From assembly GCF_001955715.1 (NCBI RefSeq), contig NZ_CP019239.1:2542001-2606000 (forward strand): a DNA stretch of 64,000 bases. Reading direction: 5' to 3'. The translations under genes were made by a program, and so were the position numbers. Below, in pieces: positions 18,441-28,082 of this stretch; position 1 is the stretch's first letter; every line of letters starts with the position of its first letter. The notes beneath the pieces were generated by a model. It did not search any database. It saw only the letters and a list, made by a program, of their open reading frames with translations, and had not been told where the DNA came from. Source of the DNA: Rhodoferax saidenbachensis. GTDB taxonomy: Bacteria > Pseudomonadota > Gammaproteobacteria > Burkholderiales > Burkholderiaceae_C.

Positions 18441-20037
18441 CGTCGTCAATCTGCCAGGGGTCCAGAAACTCCTTGGCATAACGCAAGTACACGCCTTCTC
18501 TCACAAACACATCAAACAGGTCGGGATCGATGTGCCCGTTCATGCGGAACTTGTGCATGATGTCCATGGCCTGTGACAGTTTCATGCCCTGCTTGTAGGG
18601 ACGATCCCGCGCGGTGAGCGCCTCAAAAATATCGGCAATCCCCATCACGCGTGCCTGCACGGACATCTGGTCGCGTGTGAGGCCCTTGGGGTAACCCTTG
18701 CCGTCCATGCGTTCGTGGTGCCCACCGGCGTACTCGGGCACATTTTTCAGGTGTTTGGGCCAGGGCAATTGCTCCAGCATTTTGATGGTGGCCACGATGT
18801 GGTAATTGATGGTGTCACGCTCGGCCGAGGTCAGGGTGCCCGCGCGGATGGTCAGGTTTTCAATCTCGTCGGCACTCAGGAATTCCGTTTCGAGCCCGTT
18901 CACATTGCGCCAGACATGGCCAGTACCGATATCGCGCACACGCTGCAGGTCGGCATCTTTCATGAACTCGGCGCCCATATTGGTGCTGCGAAGGAACTCA
19001 CGGTCTGCGTCCAGTGCGTCGATCTTGCTGCGGGACTGCGCGTTGATCCGTGCTTCGGCGGCGGCATCCTTCTGGTCACGCAGTGCCAACTGCGCACGCA
19101 GCGCCGCAATTTCCTGGTCACGCTTGAGAATTTCAAAACGCGTGTCCAGCAGGTCAATGCGGTCAAACAACGTTTGCAGCTTGGTGGCCTTGTCGACTAC
19201 ATGCACCGGGGTGGTGACCTTGCCGCAGTCGTGCAATAGCCCGGCGATCTTGAGTTCGTAACGGTCCCGGTCGTCCATGCTGAACGCGGCCAAAGGGCCT
19301 TCCCGCGTGGCATTGACCGCCTCGGCCAGCATCATGGTCAGCGCTGGCACGCGCTGGCAGTGGCCACCGGTGTAATGGGACTTTTCGTCAATCGCCAGAT
19401 TGATCAGACTGATGAAGGCTTCAAACAGCGTTTCCAGCTGCGACATCAAACTGCGGTTGGTGATGGCAATGGCCGCCTGCGAGGCCAGCGACTCCGCCAG
19501 GCTCTGGTCGGCGCTGGAGAACGAGACCACTTCTCCGCTGACCGGGTGTTTGGCGTTGATGAGCTGCAGCACACCGATCACATCACCTTCATGGTCCTTC
19601 ATGGGCACGGCCAGGAAGGACTGCGAGCGGTAGCCGGTACGTTCGTCAAACTGGCGCGTGCCCGAGAAGTCGAAGTTCGGCTCGGTGTAGGCGTCGGCGA
19701 TGTTGACGGTCTGGTTGTGGATGGCAGCGTAGGCAGCCACCAGTGAATCGTTGGGCTGGCCCTGCGCGTCACGCAAGGGCAAGTTGGGGAAGTTGATGGG
19801 CTTGTCGGAGCTGCCGCCCATGGCAATGTGCAGGGAGTCGGTGCGCAGAATCTCGAAACGCAGCGCATCCCCGTCCGGGGTCATGCGGTAGAGGGTGCCG
19901 CCGTCGGCATGGGTGATGGTTTTGGCCGCCACCAGAATGCTCTCCAGCAGGCGGGTGATGTCACGTTCCTTGGACAGGGCAGTGCCAATGGCATTCAACT
20001 GCTCCAGGCGCCGCAACAAGTCTTCTATTGAATCCAC
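18415..20037 (-). CDS. GAF-domain HD-GYP phosphodiesterase-like protein
   Basis: 540 residues from a GTG start at 20037 with AAGGG upstream. A GAF domain occupies about residues 20-190 (GTLYRMTPDGDALRFEIL to VPMKDHEGDVIGVLQLIN). The HD-GYP core follows with HDCGK and HHERMDGKGYP, the metal and cyclic-di-GMP site motifs. Unlike a standard HD-GYP, about 115 residues with a charged, coiled-coil-like stretch (KRDQEIAALRAQLALRDQ) lie between the HD motif and the next ligand helix. It probably hydrolyses cyclic-di-GMP in response to a ligand of the GAF domain. Its 3' end overlaps lpxH. Confidence 0.88.
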   Translation of the reverse strand: MDSIEDLLRRLEQLNAIGTALSKERDITRLLESILVAAKTITHADGGTLYRMTPDGDALRFEILRTDSLHIAMGGSSDKPINFPNLPLRDAQGQPNDSLVAAYAAIHNQTVNIADAYTEPNFDFSGTRQFDERTGYRSQSFLAVPMKDHEGDVIGVLQLINAKHPVSGEVVSFSSADQSLAESLASQAAIAITNRSLMSQLETLFEAFISLINLAIDEKSHYTGGHCQRVPALTMMLAEAVNATREGPLAAFSMDDRDRYELKIAGLLHDCGKVTTPVHVVDKATKLQTLFDRIDLLDTRFEILKRDQEIAALRAQLALRDQKDAAAEARINAQSRSKIDALDADREFLRSTNMGAEFMKDADLQRVRDIGTGHVWRNVNGLETEFLSADEIENLTIRAGTLTSAERDTINYHIVATIKMLEQLPWPKHLKNVPEYAGGHHERMDGKGYPKGLTRDQMSVQARVMGIADIFEALTARDRPYKQGMKLSQAMDIMHKFRMNGHIDPDLFDVFVREGVYLRYAKEFLDPWQIDDVNPQVWQH

Positions 20038-20121
20038 CGGTGTATCCCTTGTTCAAGAATGCATGCGCAACAGGTACGCCGGAGGATTGTTCCACATCTG
20101 CGCGCACTTGCGCGCGCTTCT

Positions 20122-22857
20122 TTAGCGCTTGAGCAACACCTTGAGCACGTTTTGCACACGGCGTGCATCGGTCGCGCTGAACTCGCCTGCCAGCACGGCC
20201 GCTGCGTCGTCACCCCAGGTCTGCGCCGGTGCCGGGTCGTTGCGGCGCGTGAGCAACTGGAGCTGCAGCATGCGCCGGGCGTTCAGGTGTTCTGCCGGAG
20301 TGGGCACCTCGGCCGCCATTTCCAGGCGCAGCAAGGCTTCTTGCGGATTGGGCGCTTTGGCCGGAGCAGTACCGCCCAGTGCCTGCACCCAGGCGGTGCG
20401 GGTAGCAGGTGTGGCACGCCCACCCAGGTCCTGCGCGCTGGGCACCAGCGCCGCATCGCGCTTTTCCCAGGCAGTGAGCAACTGGGTCAGTGCTTCGCCA
20501 TGGGCCTGGGCAGCGAGCTTGCGCAACGCCTGTTGCGCGTTTTCCAGCGCGTCGCGTTGGGCACGGAATGCGGTGTCCCCCAGACGTGGGGCTTCTTGCC
20601 ACGCCGCTTGGCGGGGCGCACGGTCGTCACCGCGTCCAAAACCATCTTGTCGGCCGGCGGGTTTGCCGTCACGCCCATCACGACCACCACGCGGGCTGCT
20701 GTCCTTGCGGTCGCCCCACTTGCCGCCACGCCCCGCAGCGGGTGCCGGGGCTTCTTTTTTCATGCCGGGGCGGTCATCGCCACGCATGGCAACCACGGGT
20801 TTGGGGGCCGGTTTCGGAGGCACCACGGGCTCGGGTGCGGGCTGTTCTGCTGCGGAACCCTCCTCTGCCGGCGCCTCATTTGCTATGTTTTCTGTAGCTA
20901 CTTGCGCAGTCTCCTCGGGGGCTGGAGGCTGATTTTGCTCAGATTCTGCGGCCGCAGCCTTGGCGGCACTCTCCTGGGCACCGGCCGCTGTGACTTGGGC
21001 TTGCGCCTGGGCTTGTCCGTGCAAAGCCGCATCGAGCGCAGCCATGGCAGTCCGGATGGCCTGGGCGTCACCGCTGGCGTTGGCCGCTTCTAGCGCTTTG
21101 GCGGCATCCAGCACCACACGGTCGCGTGCGCCCAGCGCAGTTTCGGCTTTTTCGCGCTCGGCGGTCTTGCGGTTGAAGGCGTCGTCAATCGGCTTGCGGA
21201 ACGCGTCCCACAGCTTTTGCTCCTGGCGGCGGTCGATTGGCACTGCGTGGGCCTGGGCCTGCCAGCGCTGCTGCAGTGCCTTGACGGCGTCAATGCGCAA
21301 CATGGGCGCGTCGCCCAAAACCCGCGCTTCGTCGATCATGGCGTGGCGCAGGGCCAGACTTTGCGCCTGCAGGGCTTCCAGCGGAGCGGCGGCATTGGAG
21401 ATGGCGGCTTTCCACAGGGGCTGCAGTTCGGCAAAGGTCTTTTCGCCCACGTGCCCACCTTCGCGCCAGCGGTCGCCAAACTGGTGCAGGATGCGGTTGA
21501 AGCCCTTCCAATCGTCGTCCAGCGCGGTACGGTTGGCCTCGGCCCAGGCATTGACCTCGGCAATCAGGGCCAGGCGCTGGGCCTTGTGCTCGGCAGACTC
21601 CGCCTTGATTTTCTCCAGCCAGGCTTCGACCACCTTATGGGCTTCGTTGCAGGCTTCGTCAAAACGCTTCCACAGCGCATGGTTCGGTACGCCGCCCTGG
21701 TCGGTTTGCTTCCACTGCTCGCGCAGGGTGCGCAAAGATTCCTGCATCTTGCGTCCACCGATGGTCTGGCCTTCGGGGCGTTTGAGCAGGCCTTCGGCCT
21801 TGGCCACCAACTCTTCGCGCAACTGGTCGGCGCGCCAGCGCTGCCAGCCCTCCAACTCGCCCGCTGCTGCCAGGGCCGCATGGGCCTGGTTTTCCAGCTT
21901 GTCGTCGATGACCTTGCCAAATTCCTTGAGCGCATGGCGCAGTGCGTTGGCGGCGCCGGCGCTGGCTTTGCCATGGCCCTCGCCCACTTCCTGCTCCAGC
22001 GTGGTCAGGGCTTCGCGCACCACGGCCACGGCCTTGGCGCGGACTTCGGGGTCGATCTTGGGTTTGGCTTGTTTTGGCGCTGCCTCGGCAGGCACACCGC
22101 GCGCGATGCGCAACTCGTCGGCCCACACCGGAACTGGGGGTAACGCTGCCGCACCGTCCTGGGCTGCAGCCACAGCCATCGCCAAAGCGCCTTGAAAAGC
22201 ATCCCACACCACCAGCAGCTGGCCGCGTGAAGCGTCCAGCAGCGGCGGGAACTTCATGTCCACACTGCTCCAGTTGGCATCGGCCGTGAGTTCAGTCGCC
22301 TGGGTTTGCCAGTGTTCGACGTCGGTACGCAGCGTGTCGACCACCGCCTGGGCGTCTTTCCAGGGCTTGGTAGATAGGACTTCAATACGCTGGGCCAGCA
22401 AAACAGCGGCTTCGCGCTGCACCTGCACCCGGTGTTGCAGGTCCTCGATCACACGCACACGCTCGGCGAGCTGGGTTTTCAGGGTGACCAAGGGTTCTTT
22501 GCTCAGGGGCGCACCGGCTTTGGCGGCATCGCGCTGCCAGGCCAGGGCGTCGGCCATGTTGAGTTTTTGCAGGTCCAGCAAGGTTTGCGCCTTGGCGGCC
22601 CACTCGGCACCCAGTGCCTCCTGGCCCTTGGAACGCTTGGCTTCGTCGAGTTTTTCGCGCACCAGCTTGGCGGCGCCTTTGTCCCGGGCGCTGAGTTCCT
22701 TGAACACCTCGGCCAGTTGGTCGGCTTCGGGGTTGCCCTGCAGCCACTCCCGGACCCGCGCAGCGCGTTCACCGGACGTGGGGGCAGAGAAAGCGCCACC
22801 GGTGAGACGGTCTAAATGGGCGGTATCGTTATGTTTGGCAGGAGTAGGCGACGTCAC
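20122..22857 (-). CDS. Large DUF349-domain protein
   Basis: About 911 residues from a GTG at 22857, chosen because the family begins near LDRLTGGAFSAP; the start is uncertain and a longer frame continues to 22962. Several DUF349 helical repeats are visible, e.g. ALWKRFDEACNEAHKVVEAW and KLWDAFRKPIDDAFNRK. A low-complexity Ala/Pro/Glu linker and a Gly/Arg/Asp-rich stretch (about 700-770) follow, then a C-terminal helical part. Function is unknown; the family is widespread in proteobacteria. Within the linker, residues about 640-660 are encoded by the dispersed repeat in the same frame as in tilS and gluQ. Confidence 0.85.
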   Translation of the reverse strand: MTSPTPAKHNDTAHLDRLTGGAFSAPTSGERAARVREWLQGNPEADQLAEVFKELSARDKGAAKLVREKLDEAKRSKGQEALGAEWAAKAQTLLDLQKLNMADALAWQRDAAKAGAPLSKEPLVTLKTQLAERVRVIEDLQHRVQVQREAAVLLAQRIEVLSTKPWKDAQAVVDTLRTDVEHWQTQATELTADANWSSVDMKFPPLLDASRGQLLVVWDAFQGALAMAVAAAQDGAAALPPVPVWADELRIARGVPAEAAPKQAKPKIDPEVRAKAVAVVREALTTLEQEVGEGHGKASAGAANALRHALKEFGKVIDDKLENQAHAALAAAGELEGWQRWRADQLREELVAKAEGLLKRPEGQTIGGRKMQESLRTLREQWKQTDQGGVPNHALWKRFDEACNEAHKVVEAWLEKIKAESAEHKAQRLALIAEVNAWAEANRTALDDDWKGFNRILHQFGDRWREGGHVGEKTFAELQPLWKAAISNAAAPLEALQAQSLALRHAMIDEARVLGDAPMLRIDAVKALQQRWQAQAHAVPIDRRQEQKLWDAFRKPIDDAFNRKTAEREKAETALGARDRVVLDAAKALEAANASGDAQAIRTAMAALDAALHGQAQAQAQVTAAGAQESAAKAAAAESEQNQPPAPEETAQVATENIANEAPAEEGSAAEQPAPEPVVPPKPAPKPVVAMRGDDRPGMKKEAPAPAAGRGGKWGDRKDSSPRGGRDGRDGKPAGRQDGFGRGDDRAPRQAAWQEAPRLGDTAFRAQRDALENAQQALRKLAAQAHGEALTQLLTAWEKRDAALVPSAQDLGGRATPATRTAWVQALGGTAPAKAPNPQEALLRLEMAAEVPTPAEHLNARRMLQLQLLTRRNDPAPAQTWGDDAAAVLAGEFSATDARRVQNVLKVLLKR
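20878..20938 (+). repeat. Dispersed ~58-bp repeat inside the DUF349 gene
   Basis: A plus-strand copy starting GCTATGTTTTCTGTAGC then TACTTGCGCAG and GGGGCTGGAGGC. It is antisense to the host gene, whose coding strand reads PPAPEETAQVATENIAN across it without a stop. Confidence 0.88.
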
Positions 22858-22995
22858 GGTGGGCTTCAGAATTAGGTTGGAAGGTAAAAAGCAACCGCGT
22901 ATTTTCACCGCGAATTGCAGGGAGCCCCAGTGTTTTTGCCCACACGCAGATTTGAGGAGCAACGCGTGGTCACGCCGGACACTCAGATTTCATAT

Positions 22996-23053
22996 GATTT
23001 TTGCCTCCAGCCCTTATGGATATTGCGCAAGCAGCTATTAAATAAATAGCAAA
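22996..23053 (-). repeat. Dispersed ~58-bp repeat, intergenic
   Basis: The reverse complement reads GCTATTTATTTAATAGC (perfect 6-bp hairpin arms), TGCTTGCGCAATATCC, then ATAAGGGCTGGAGGC. It is one of the copies closest to the apparent consensus. Confidence 0.9.
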
Positions 23054-23170
23054 CTGACACGCCAACAGCTTGCAGGCGCGCTCCGGCGCTTCCCAAGGAA
23101 CAACCCCCTCGCCTACATATATATAGAGGCTGCGCAAAATCTCTAGGGAAACGGGTGCAAAAAACAGAAA

Positions 23171-23270
23171 GCCCGGGCCCGAACCGAAAGGTCCTGACGC
23201 CGGGCTCGACGGCTGACCAAAGGTCCATGCCGTCAGGGCTGCCGCCGGGGAGATTGAAGTCCCCAAGCGG
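23171..23270. ncRNA. Candidate structured RNA (three consecutive stem-loops), strand and identity unresolved
   Basis: Three hairpins follow each other. Stem A is GCCCGG (23171) with CCGGGC (23200), capped by an inner ACC-GAAA-GGT. Stem B is GACGGC (23208) with GCCGTC (23229), with inner GACC/GGTC. Stem C is CCGC-GGGG (23242) with CCCC-GCGG (23261). On the minus strand stem A is followed by TTTCTGTTTTTT, which could terminate a transcript. I do not recognise it as 6S, tmRNA, SRP RNA or RNase P RNA. Confidence 0.35.
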
Positions 23271-23554
23271 ACTAGAAGCAATGGATTGCCTCCTTGAATT
23301 GTCGGGGCCGCTTTATCGCAAATACCTTTTCAGGCACGGACTGGCTACTGCCGACAGAGCGCTTGATGACTCAAGCAAGAGCAGTCTAGTGAGCCCCCCA
23401 CCCGATTGCAAATCGACTTTTCAATGGAAAAGCGGCCCGTGATTGGCAGATTTACCGGCTTGAGGAAAGCGCCGCAAACCCAAGCCAGGCTTGAAAAAAA
23501 CCGCTCATACGATCAAAAGTAGAATAACAAACCTATTTAATATTGTTGACTCGG

Positions 23555-23560
23555 TATAAT
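23555..23560 (+). promoter_or_regulatory. -10-like TATAAT upstream of the lytic transglycosylase
   Basis: A perfect TATAAT lies about 200 bases before the chosen start. No good -35 is seen at 16-18 bases spacing; a TTGACT only four bases upstream is too close. Treat as a weak prediction. Confidence 0.3.
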
Positions 23561-23762
23561 AGACCCACCTAGAATCCGCCCTGTCCCGAATTTGAGTACG
23601 GACAAACCCGCACCCGCTGCCGAACCCGGCATATTCAAATCGCTGCACATGTCGATACGACGCCGCAGGATATTGATAGCGTACCAACCCAAACGAGGTG
23701 TCCGAGCCGCCCCGCTGCATGACAGCGCCAAAGCCCTGGCCCCCGCCAAAGAAGGAAGAGCT

Positions 23763-24572
23763 ATGACAGCGACTCAAAAATTCACCAAGGGCTTGCGCAT
23801 CTTCGCGAGCGACATTGCCCAAGGTTTCTTTGAAATCACACACAACGGTTTTGCCCTGCTGGGCCTGGCCGTCATGTTTGCCGTGATCACCCTCACGGCC
23901 CGCCCCGAAATCCGCCAGGCTGGCGAAATCCAGCTGATGGGCTGGCTGCAAAACCGTCAAACCGCCCTGACTGGCATTGCCACGGACATGGAAGCCAATG
24001 ACCGTGCCACCGCAACCAACCCCCAAAGCCTGCCCAAACAGCAAGCCGCGGTGGCCTACTGGCTGAGCAAAAAGTACAACATCGCGCCCGAACCCCTGAG
24101 CGCGCTGGTAGCCGAAGCCTATGAAACCGGTGCCCGTACCAAGCTGGACCCGACGCTGATCCTAGCCATCATGGCCATCGAATCCGGCTTCAACCCCTTT
24201 GCCCAGAGCCCGGTGGGCGCCCAAGGCCTGATGCAAGTCATGACCAAGGTCCATACCGATAAGTACCAGGACTTTGGGGGCAAGCTGGCCGCATTTGACC
24301 CGGTGACCAACCTGCGCGTGGGCGTGAAGGTGCTGCAGGAGTGCATCAACCGTGCTGGTTCGCTGGAAGGTGGCCTGAAATACTATGTCGGCGCCGCCAA
24401 CCTGGAAGACGACGGAGGCTACGCCGCCAAAGTCATGGCAGAGTACAACCGCCTGCAAGTGGTGGCGACAGGCCGATCTGTCCCCATGGCCCCCCCCCAG
24501 GTGATTCCGGTCCACATGCCGACCAAGGCGCCTGTGGCTGCAGAAAACGTGGCCAGCTTGGCCAACTCGTAA
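23763..24572 (+). CDS. Lytic transglycosylase, SLT-domain protein
   Basis: 269 residues from ATG 23763, chosen for the GAAGGAAG ribosome-binding site six bases upstream. A hydrophobic segment at about residues 29-46 (GFALLGLAVMFAVITLTA) probably anchors it in the inner membrane. The SLT domain has the catalytic Glu140 in AIMAIESGFNPFAQSPVGAQ, followed by GLMQVM and ECINRAGSLEGGLKYYVGA. It cleaves peptidoglycan glycan strands to give 1,6-anhydro ends. The frame is open upstream to 23592, but that extension lacks a ribosome-binding site and would bury the membrane segment. Confidence 0.88.
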   Translation: MTATQKFTKGLRIFASDIAQGFFEITHNGFALLGLAVMFAVITLTARPEIRQAGEIQLMGWLQNRQTALTGIATDMEANDRATATNPQSLPKQQAAVAYWLSKKYNIAPEPLSALVAEAYETGARTKLDPTLILAIMAIESGFNPFAQSPVGAQGLMQVMTKVHTDKYQDFGGKLAAFDPVTNLRVGVKVLQECINRAGSLEGGLKYYVGAANLEDDGGYAAKVMAEYNRLQVVATGRSVPMAPPQVIPVHMPTKAPVAAENVASLANS

Positions 24573-24593
24573 GCGGCGTCGGGTAAACTCGCC

Positions 24594-24748
24594 CTGCACG
24601 CAACTGGCGATAGGCGCCGGGCCCTCCAAGGCCCATGGCGCTGACGTGGGACACCACTGGGAAGCGTGCCGCAACCCTCTCGGGCTTGTGATCAGCCGTT
24701 CGCCTGGGCAGCCCTGGGTCTTGTCGACCCACAGGCCCTTTGTCTTTT
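24594..24748 (+). promoter_or_regulatory. ZTP riboswitch (pfl motif) upstream of glyA
   Basis: The first stem pairs GCACGC (24596-24601) with GCGTGC (24664-24669) and contains ACTGGCGA and GTGGGACACCACTGGGAAG. The hallmark 3' block GCCGTTCGCCTGGGCA ends at 24710. A hairpin (TGGGTC with GACCCA) and a CTTTGTCTTTT run follow, fitting a terminator-type expression platform just before the glyA ribosome-binding site. The family senses ZTP/ZMP, which accumulate when 10-formyl-tetrahydrofolate is short, and turns on one-carbon genes such as glyA. Confidence 0.87.
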
Positions 24749-24757
24749 AGGACTGCC

Positions 24758-26002
<1,245 letters not shown>

Positions 26003-26022
26003 GCCTCATGGCAAGCGAAAAC

Positions 26023-26079
26023 GCTACTTTTTTAATAGCTGCTTGCGCTTGCCCCATAAGGGCTAGAGACCTATTTGGC
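26023..26079 (+). repeat. Dispersed ~58-bp repeat between glyA and nrdR
   Basis: Starts GCTACTTTTTTAATAGC, then TGCTTGCGCTTGCCCC and ATAAGGGCTAGAGACC, ending in TATTTGGCA. It is a near-consensus copy lying in the glyA-nrdR spacer. Confidence 0.92.
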
Positions 26080-26102
26080 ACTGAATTGAGCGCCCCTACC
26101 CT

Positions 26103-26552
26103 ATGAAATGCCCCTTTTGCAGCCACTCTGAAACCCAGGTCGTGGAGACCCGGATTTCTGAGGATGGGGACTTCATCCGCCGCCGCCGCCAGTGCGGATC
26201 GTGCGAAAAGCGCTTCACCACCTACGAGCGCCCGGACGTCAACTTTCCGGCCATCGTCAAAAAAGACGGGCGCCGTATTGAATACGAACGCGTCAAACTG
26301 CTCGCCTCCATGAACCTGGCCCTGCGCAAGCGGCCCGTGAGCACCGAGCAGATCGACAGCGCCATCGAGCGCATCGAAGAAAAACTCCTCAACCTGGGCC
26401 TGCGCGAAGTCCAGTCCACGCGGATCGGAGAACTGGTGATGCGCGAACTCAAGAAGCTGGACAAGGTCGCTTATGTGCGCTTTGCCAGCGTTTACCGGAG
26501 TTTTGAGGATATTGACGAGTTCAAGACGTTGGTGGATGAGGTGCAGCGGTAG
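26103..26552 (+). CDS. nrdR: Transcriptional repressor NrdR
   Basis: 149 residues. The N-terminal zinc ribbon has CPFC and CGSC pairs ([24 protein letters not shown]). The ATP-cone domain follows ([19 protein letters not shown]). NrdR binds ATP/dATP and represses ribonucleotide reductase genes. It lies downstream of glyA, a frequent arrangement in proteobacteria. A tract of nine G residues and a short hairpin follow its stop. Confidence 0.96.
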   Translation: MKCPFCSHSETQVVETRISEDGDFIRRRRQCGSCEKRFTTYERPDVNFPAIVKKDGRRIEYERVKLLASMNLALRKRPVSTEQIDSAIERIEEKLLNLGLREVQSTRIGELVMRELKKLDKVAYVRFASVYRSFEDIDEFKTLVDEVQR

Positions 26553-26560
26553 GCAAAAAA

Positions 26561-26578
26561 CGACGGGGGGGGGCGTCG
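26561..26578 (-). terminator. Possible terminator with a G8 loop (C8 on the minus strand)
   Basis: CGACG and CGTCG pair around eight G residues. On the minus strand TTTTTT follows directly, so it could end transcripts arriving from the pilE side. On the plus strand the U-run is missing. The 5-bp stem makes this a weak call. Confidence 0.4.
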
Positions 26579-26665
26579 CAAAAAGCATAAATGACAAACC
26601 GACCCGTTGAGCCCGCGACATGTGGGGGGTGAAGTGGAGCCCCGCTGTTGAATTCCGTCGAAATC

Positions 26666-27009
26666 TGACCCACTTAGAACAGTAATTTCCATTCAAAACT
26701 GACCCACGTAGGACCTACCCTGCTAGTTTTTAAAGCAGGGGAACTTAGGAGTGATAAACGTGGCGACATTGAATGTCATCAGGCGTTGGGCATTGCGAGA
26801 GAACATGTCCATCCGCGAGATTTCCAGGCGTACAGGCATGGCTCGCAACACCGTAAAGAAGTACCTGCGATCCGATGAGACTGAGCCCACCTATGCAAAG
26901 CGGGCCAGCTCTGGCGAGCTCGACCCCCTATGCCGAAAAACTGGCTACCTGGCTGGGAATGGAGGCAAAAAAATCGCGAAAACAGCGGCGCAATTTGAAG
27001 CGGATCTAG
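26666..27009 (+). mobile_element. IS21-family remnant (left end plus start of istA)
   Basis: Two direct copies of TGACCCAC-n-TAG (26666-26677 and 26700-26711) lie just before an IstA-like frame, like the repeated terminal sites of IS21 elements. Only about 90 codons of istA remain; the rest of istA, istB and the right end are absent. The remnant sits between nrdR and the pilin operon. Confidence 0.7.
26751..27009 (+). pseudogene. IS21 transposase istA fragment, frameshifted and truncated
   Basis: The first 59 codons encode an IstA N-terminus with its helix-turn-helix (ATLNVIRRWALRENMSIREI, RRTGMARNTVKKYLR). One extra base in the C-run at about 26923-26928 shifts the frame. In the +1 frame the match continues (YAEKLATWLGMEAKKSRKQR) to a TAG at 27007-27009. 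Full IstA is around 500 residues, so the gene is dead. Confidence 0.82.
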
Positions 27010-27105
27010 ACAGCCTATACTTCCTGCGCTGGCTTTACAGGGTCGGCATTGCTATTTTGGGGCTGGTGACATCGATGTCCTGTTTTAGGGCAGCCCGCTA
27101 CTATA

Positions 27106-27549
27106 TTAGAGAATCCACTTGCTGGCGGTGACGCTATTGGTCTTGGCACCTGTGTTGTCAAGCGTTTGCGTGCCGTCACTGGCTTGCGATCCCACTGGTG
27201 TGGCGGTAATTGAGAACGAGTTATTGGTATTTGGACAAGTGGCTACAAATGTATAGAAAGCGGTATCCACTGGCGCCGCAGCACCGCACCCAGCTGTGCC
27301 CGCAACAGCCGTGTAACGCCCATTGGTTGTGAAATAACGCTCTTGATTTTGCGCGGCTGAGACCAATTGCTGCTGAACCTCGGTGCGCCGTGTCTTAACG
27401 ATGTAGCTTCTGTAGGACGGCAGCGCGATCGAAGCCAAAATACCAATGATGGCTACAGTGATCATGAGCTCGATCAACGTGAAGCCACGGCTCCGACCTT
27501 GGCCACTGCTGCGGCTTGGCTGGTCGCTAGAGGCATGTTTATTCATCAT
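27106..27549 (-). CDS. pilE: Type IV minor pilin PilE
   Basis: 147 residues from the ATG pair at 27549/27546, seven bases after the pilX stop. A long leader (about 17 residues) ends at the prepilin cleavage site RSRG, followed by [20 protein letters not shown] with Glu5, the class III/N-methylation signature. The C-terminal globular part has Cys residues (AGCGAA, VATCPNT) that may form a disulfide. It is a minor pilin that primes assembly of the type IV pilus. It is the last gene of the pilY1-fimT-VWXE operon. A longer frame upstream would overlap pilX. Confidence 0.88.
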   Translation of the reverse strand: MMNKHASSDQPSRSSGQGRSRGFTLIELMITVAIIGILASIALPSYRSYIVKTRRTEVQQQLVSAAQNQERYFTTNGRYTAVAGTAGCGAAAPVDTAFYTFVATCPNTNNSFSITATPVGSQASDGTQTLDNTGAKTNSVTASKWIL

Positions 27550-27556
27550 TTGAATT

Positions 27557-28081
27557 TCAATCTGTTGGACACACATAAGCAATCGTTTGCAACACCACGA
27601 CACTCGCAGAGTTTTTCCCCTCTCCCCTGCCCATCACACTATAAGCCTTGCACGTGCTTTTGGAGCTGAGAGCGGGAGTAAAGGCGACGTTGTTCAGCCA
27701 GTTAATTAGGTATTTTGCAGAGGACTTTTGTCCCCCTGCAGCCACTAGCTCCTTAGTAACGTCCACAGAATCGGTGGGGCTCCATACACTGGGCATCGTT
27801 GCACTCGCAATTGCCACACCCGTTCCTACGGTATTGGTGTTTACGCATCCCGTATCGAGACATACTGTCGAGTTTGCCTGCAGTTTTGCGAGCCCCTGGG
27901 TTATGGCCTGTTCCGCCGCCAATTTGGCCAGGTTGCGGTCCATGGCGTTGCCCGCCATGCGCTCACCCATCACGCTCACCCGCATGCCCCCCACAGCCAG
28001 CAGCGACACTACCATCAGCAAAATCATGGTGACAATAAGCACAAAGCCTTGCTGTTTTTTTTGTCTTGGTGAGTAGATCAT
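27557..28081 (-). CDS. pilX: Type IV pilus assembly protein PilX
   Basis: 174 residues. The N-terminus [20 protein letters not shown], with the motif [19 protein letters not shown], is the PilX N-terminal signature; the residue at +5 is not Glu, as is common in PilX. It is a minor pilin or tip component that works with PilV, PilW and PilY1. It starts one base after the pilW stop. Confidence 0.85.
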   Translation of the reverse strand: MIYSPRQKKQQGFVLIVTMILLMVVSLLAVGGMRVSVMGERMAGNAMDRNLAKLAAEQAITQGLAKLQANSTVCLDTGCVNTNTVGTGVAIASATMPSVWSPTDSVDVTKELVAAGGQKSSAKYLINWLNNVAFTPALSSKSTCKAYSVMGRGEGKNSASVVVLQTIAYVCPTD

Positions 28082-28082
28082 A

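Larger units (their letters stand above)
22858..23762. other. Long intergenic region between the divergent DUF349 and lytic transglycosylase genes
   Basis: About 0.9 kb with no convincing gene. From left to right it holds a dispersed repeat (22996-23053), an AT-rich patch (TATATATA near 23119), a strongly folded segment (23171-23270), an unrecognised stretch to about 23500, a short palindrome CAAGCCAGGCTTG before an A-tract (about 23481), and a -10-like TATAAT. Open frames here lack start signals and homology. Confidence 0.6.

Noticed and set aside
23101..23290. 6S RNA gene
   Set aside because: The folded segment forms three separate hairpins rather than one long rod with a central bubble, and the neighbouring genes are not those usually next to ssrS.
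23592..23762. An N-terminal extension of the lytic transglycosylase starting at TTG 23592
   Set aside because: It lacks a ribosome-binding site, is rich in Arg, and would bury the membrane segment. ATG 23763 has a good site.
26566..26573. Phase-variable homopolymer controlling a gene
   Set aside because: The G tract lies after the nrdR stop in no reading frame and not in a recognisable promoter, so there is no evidence for switching.
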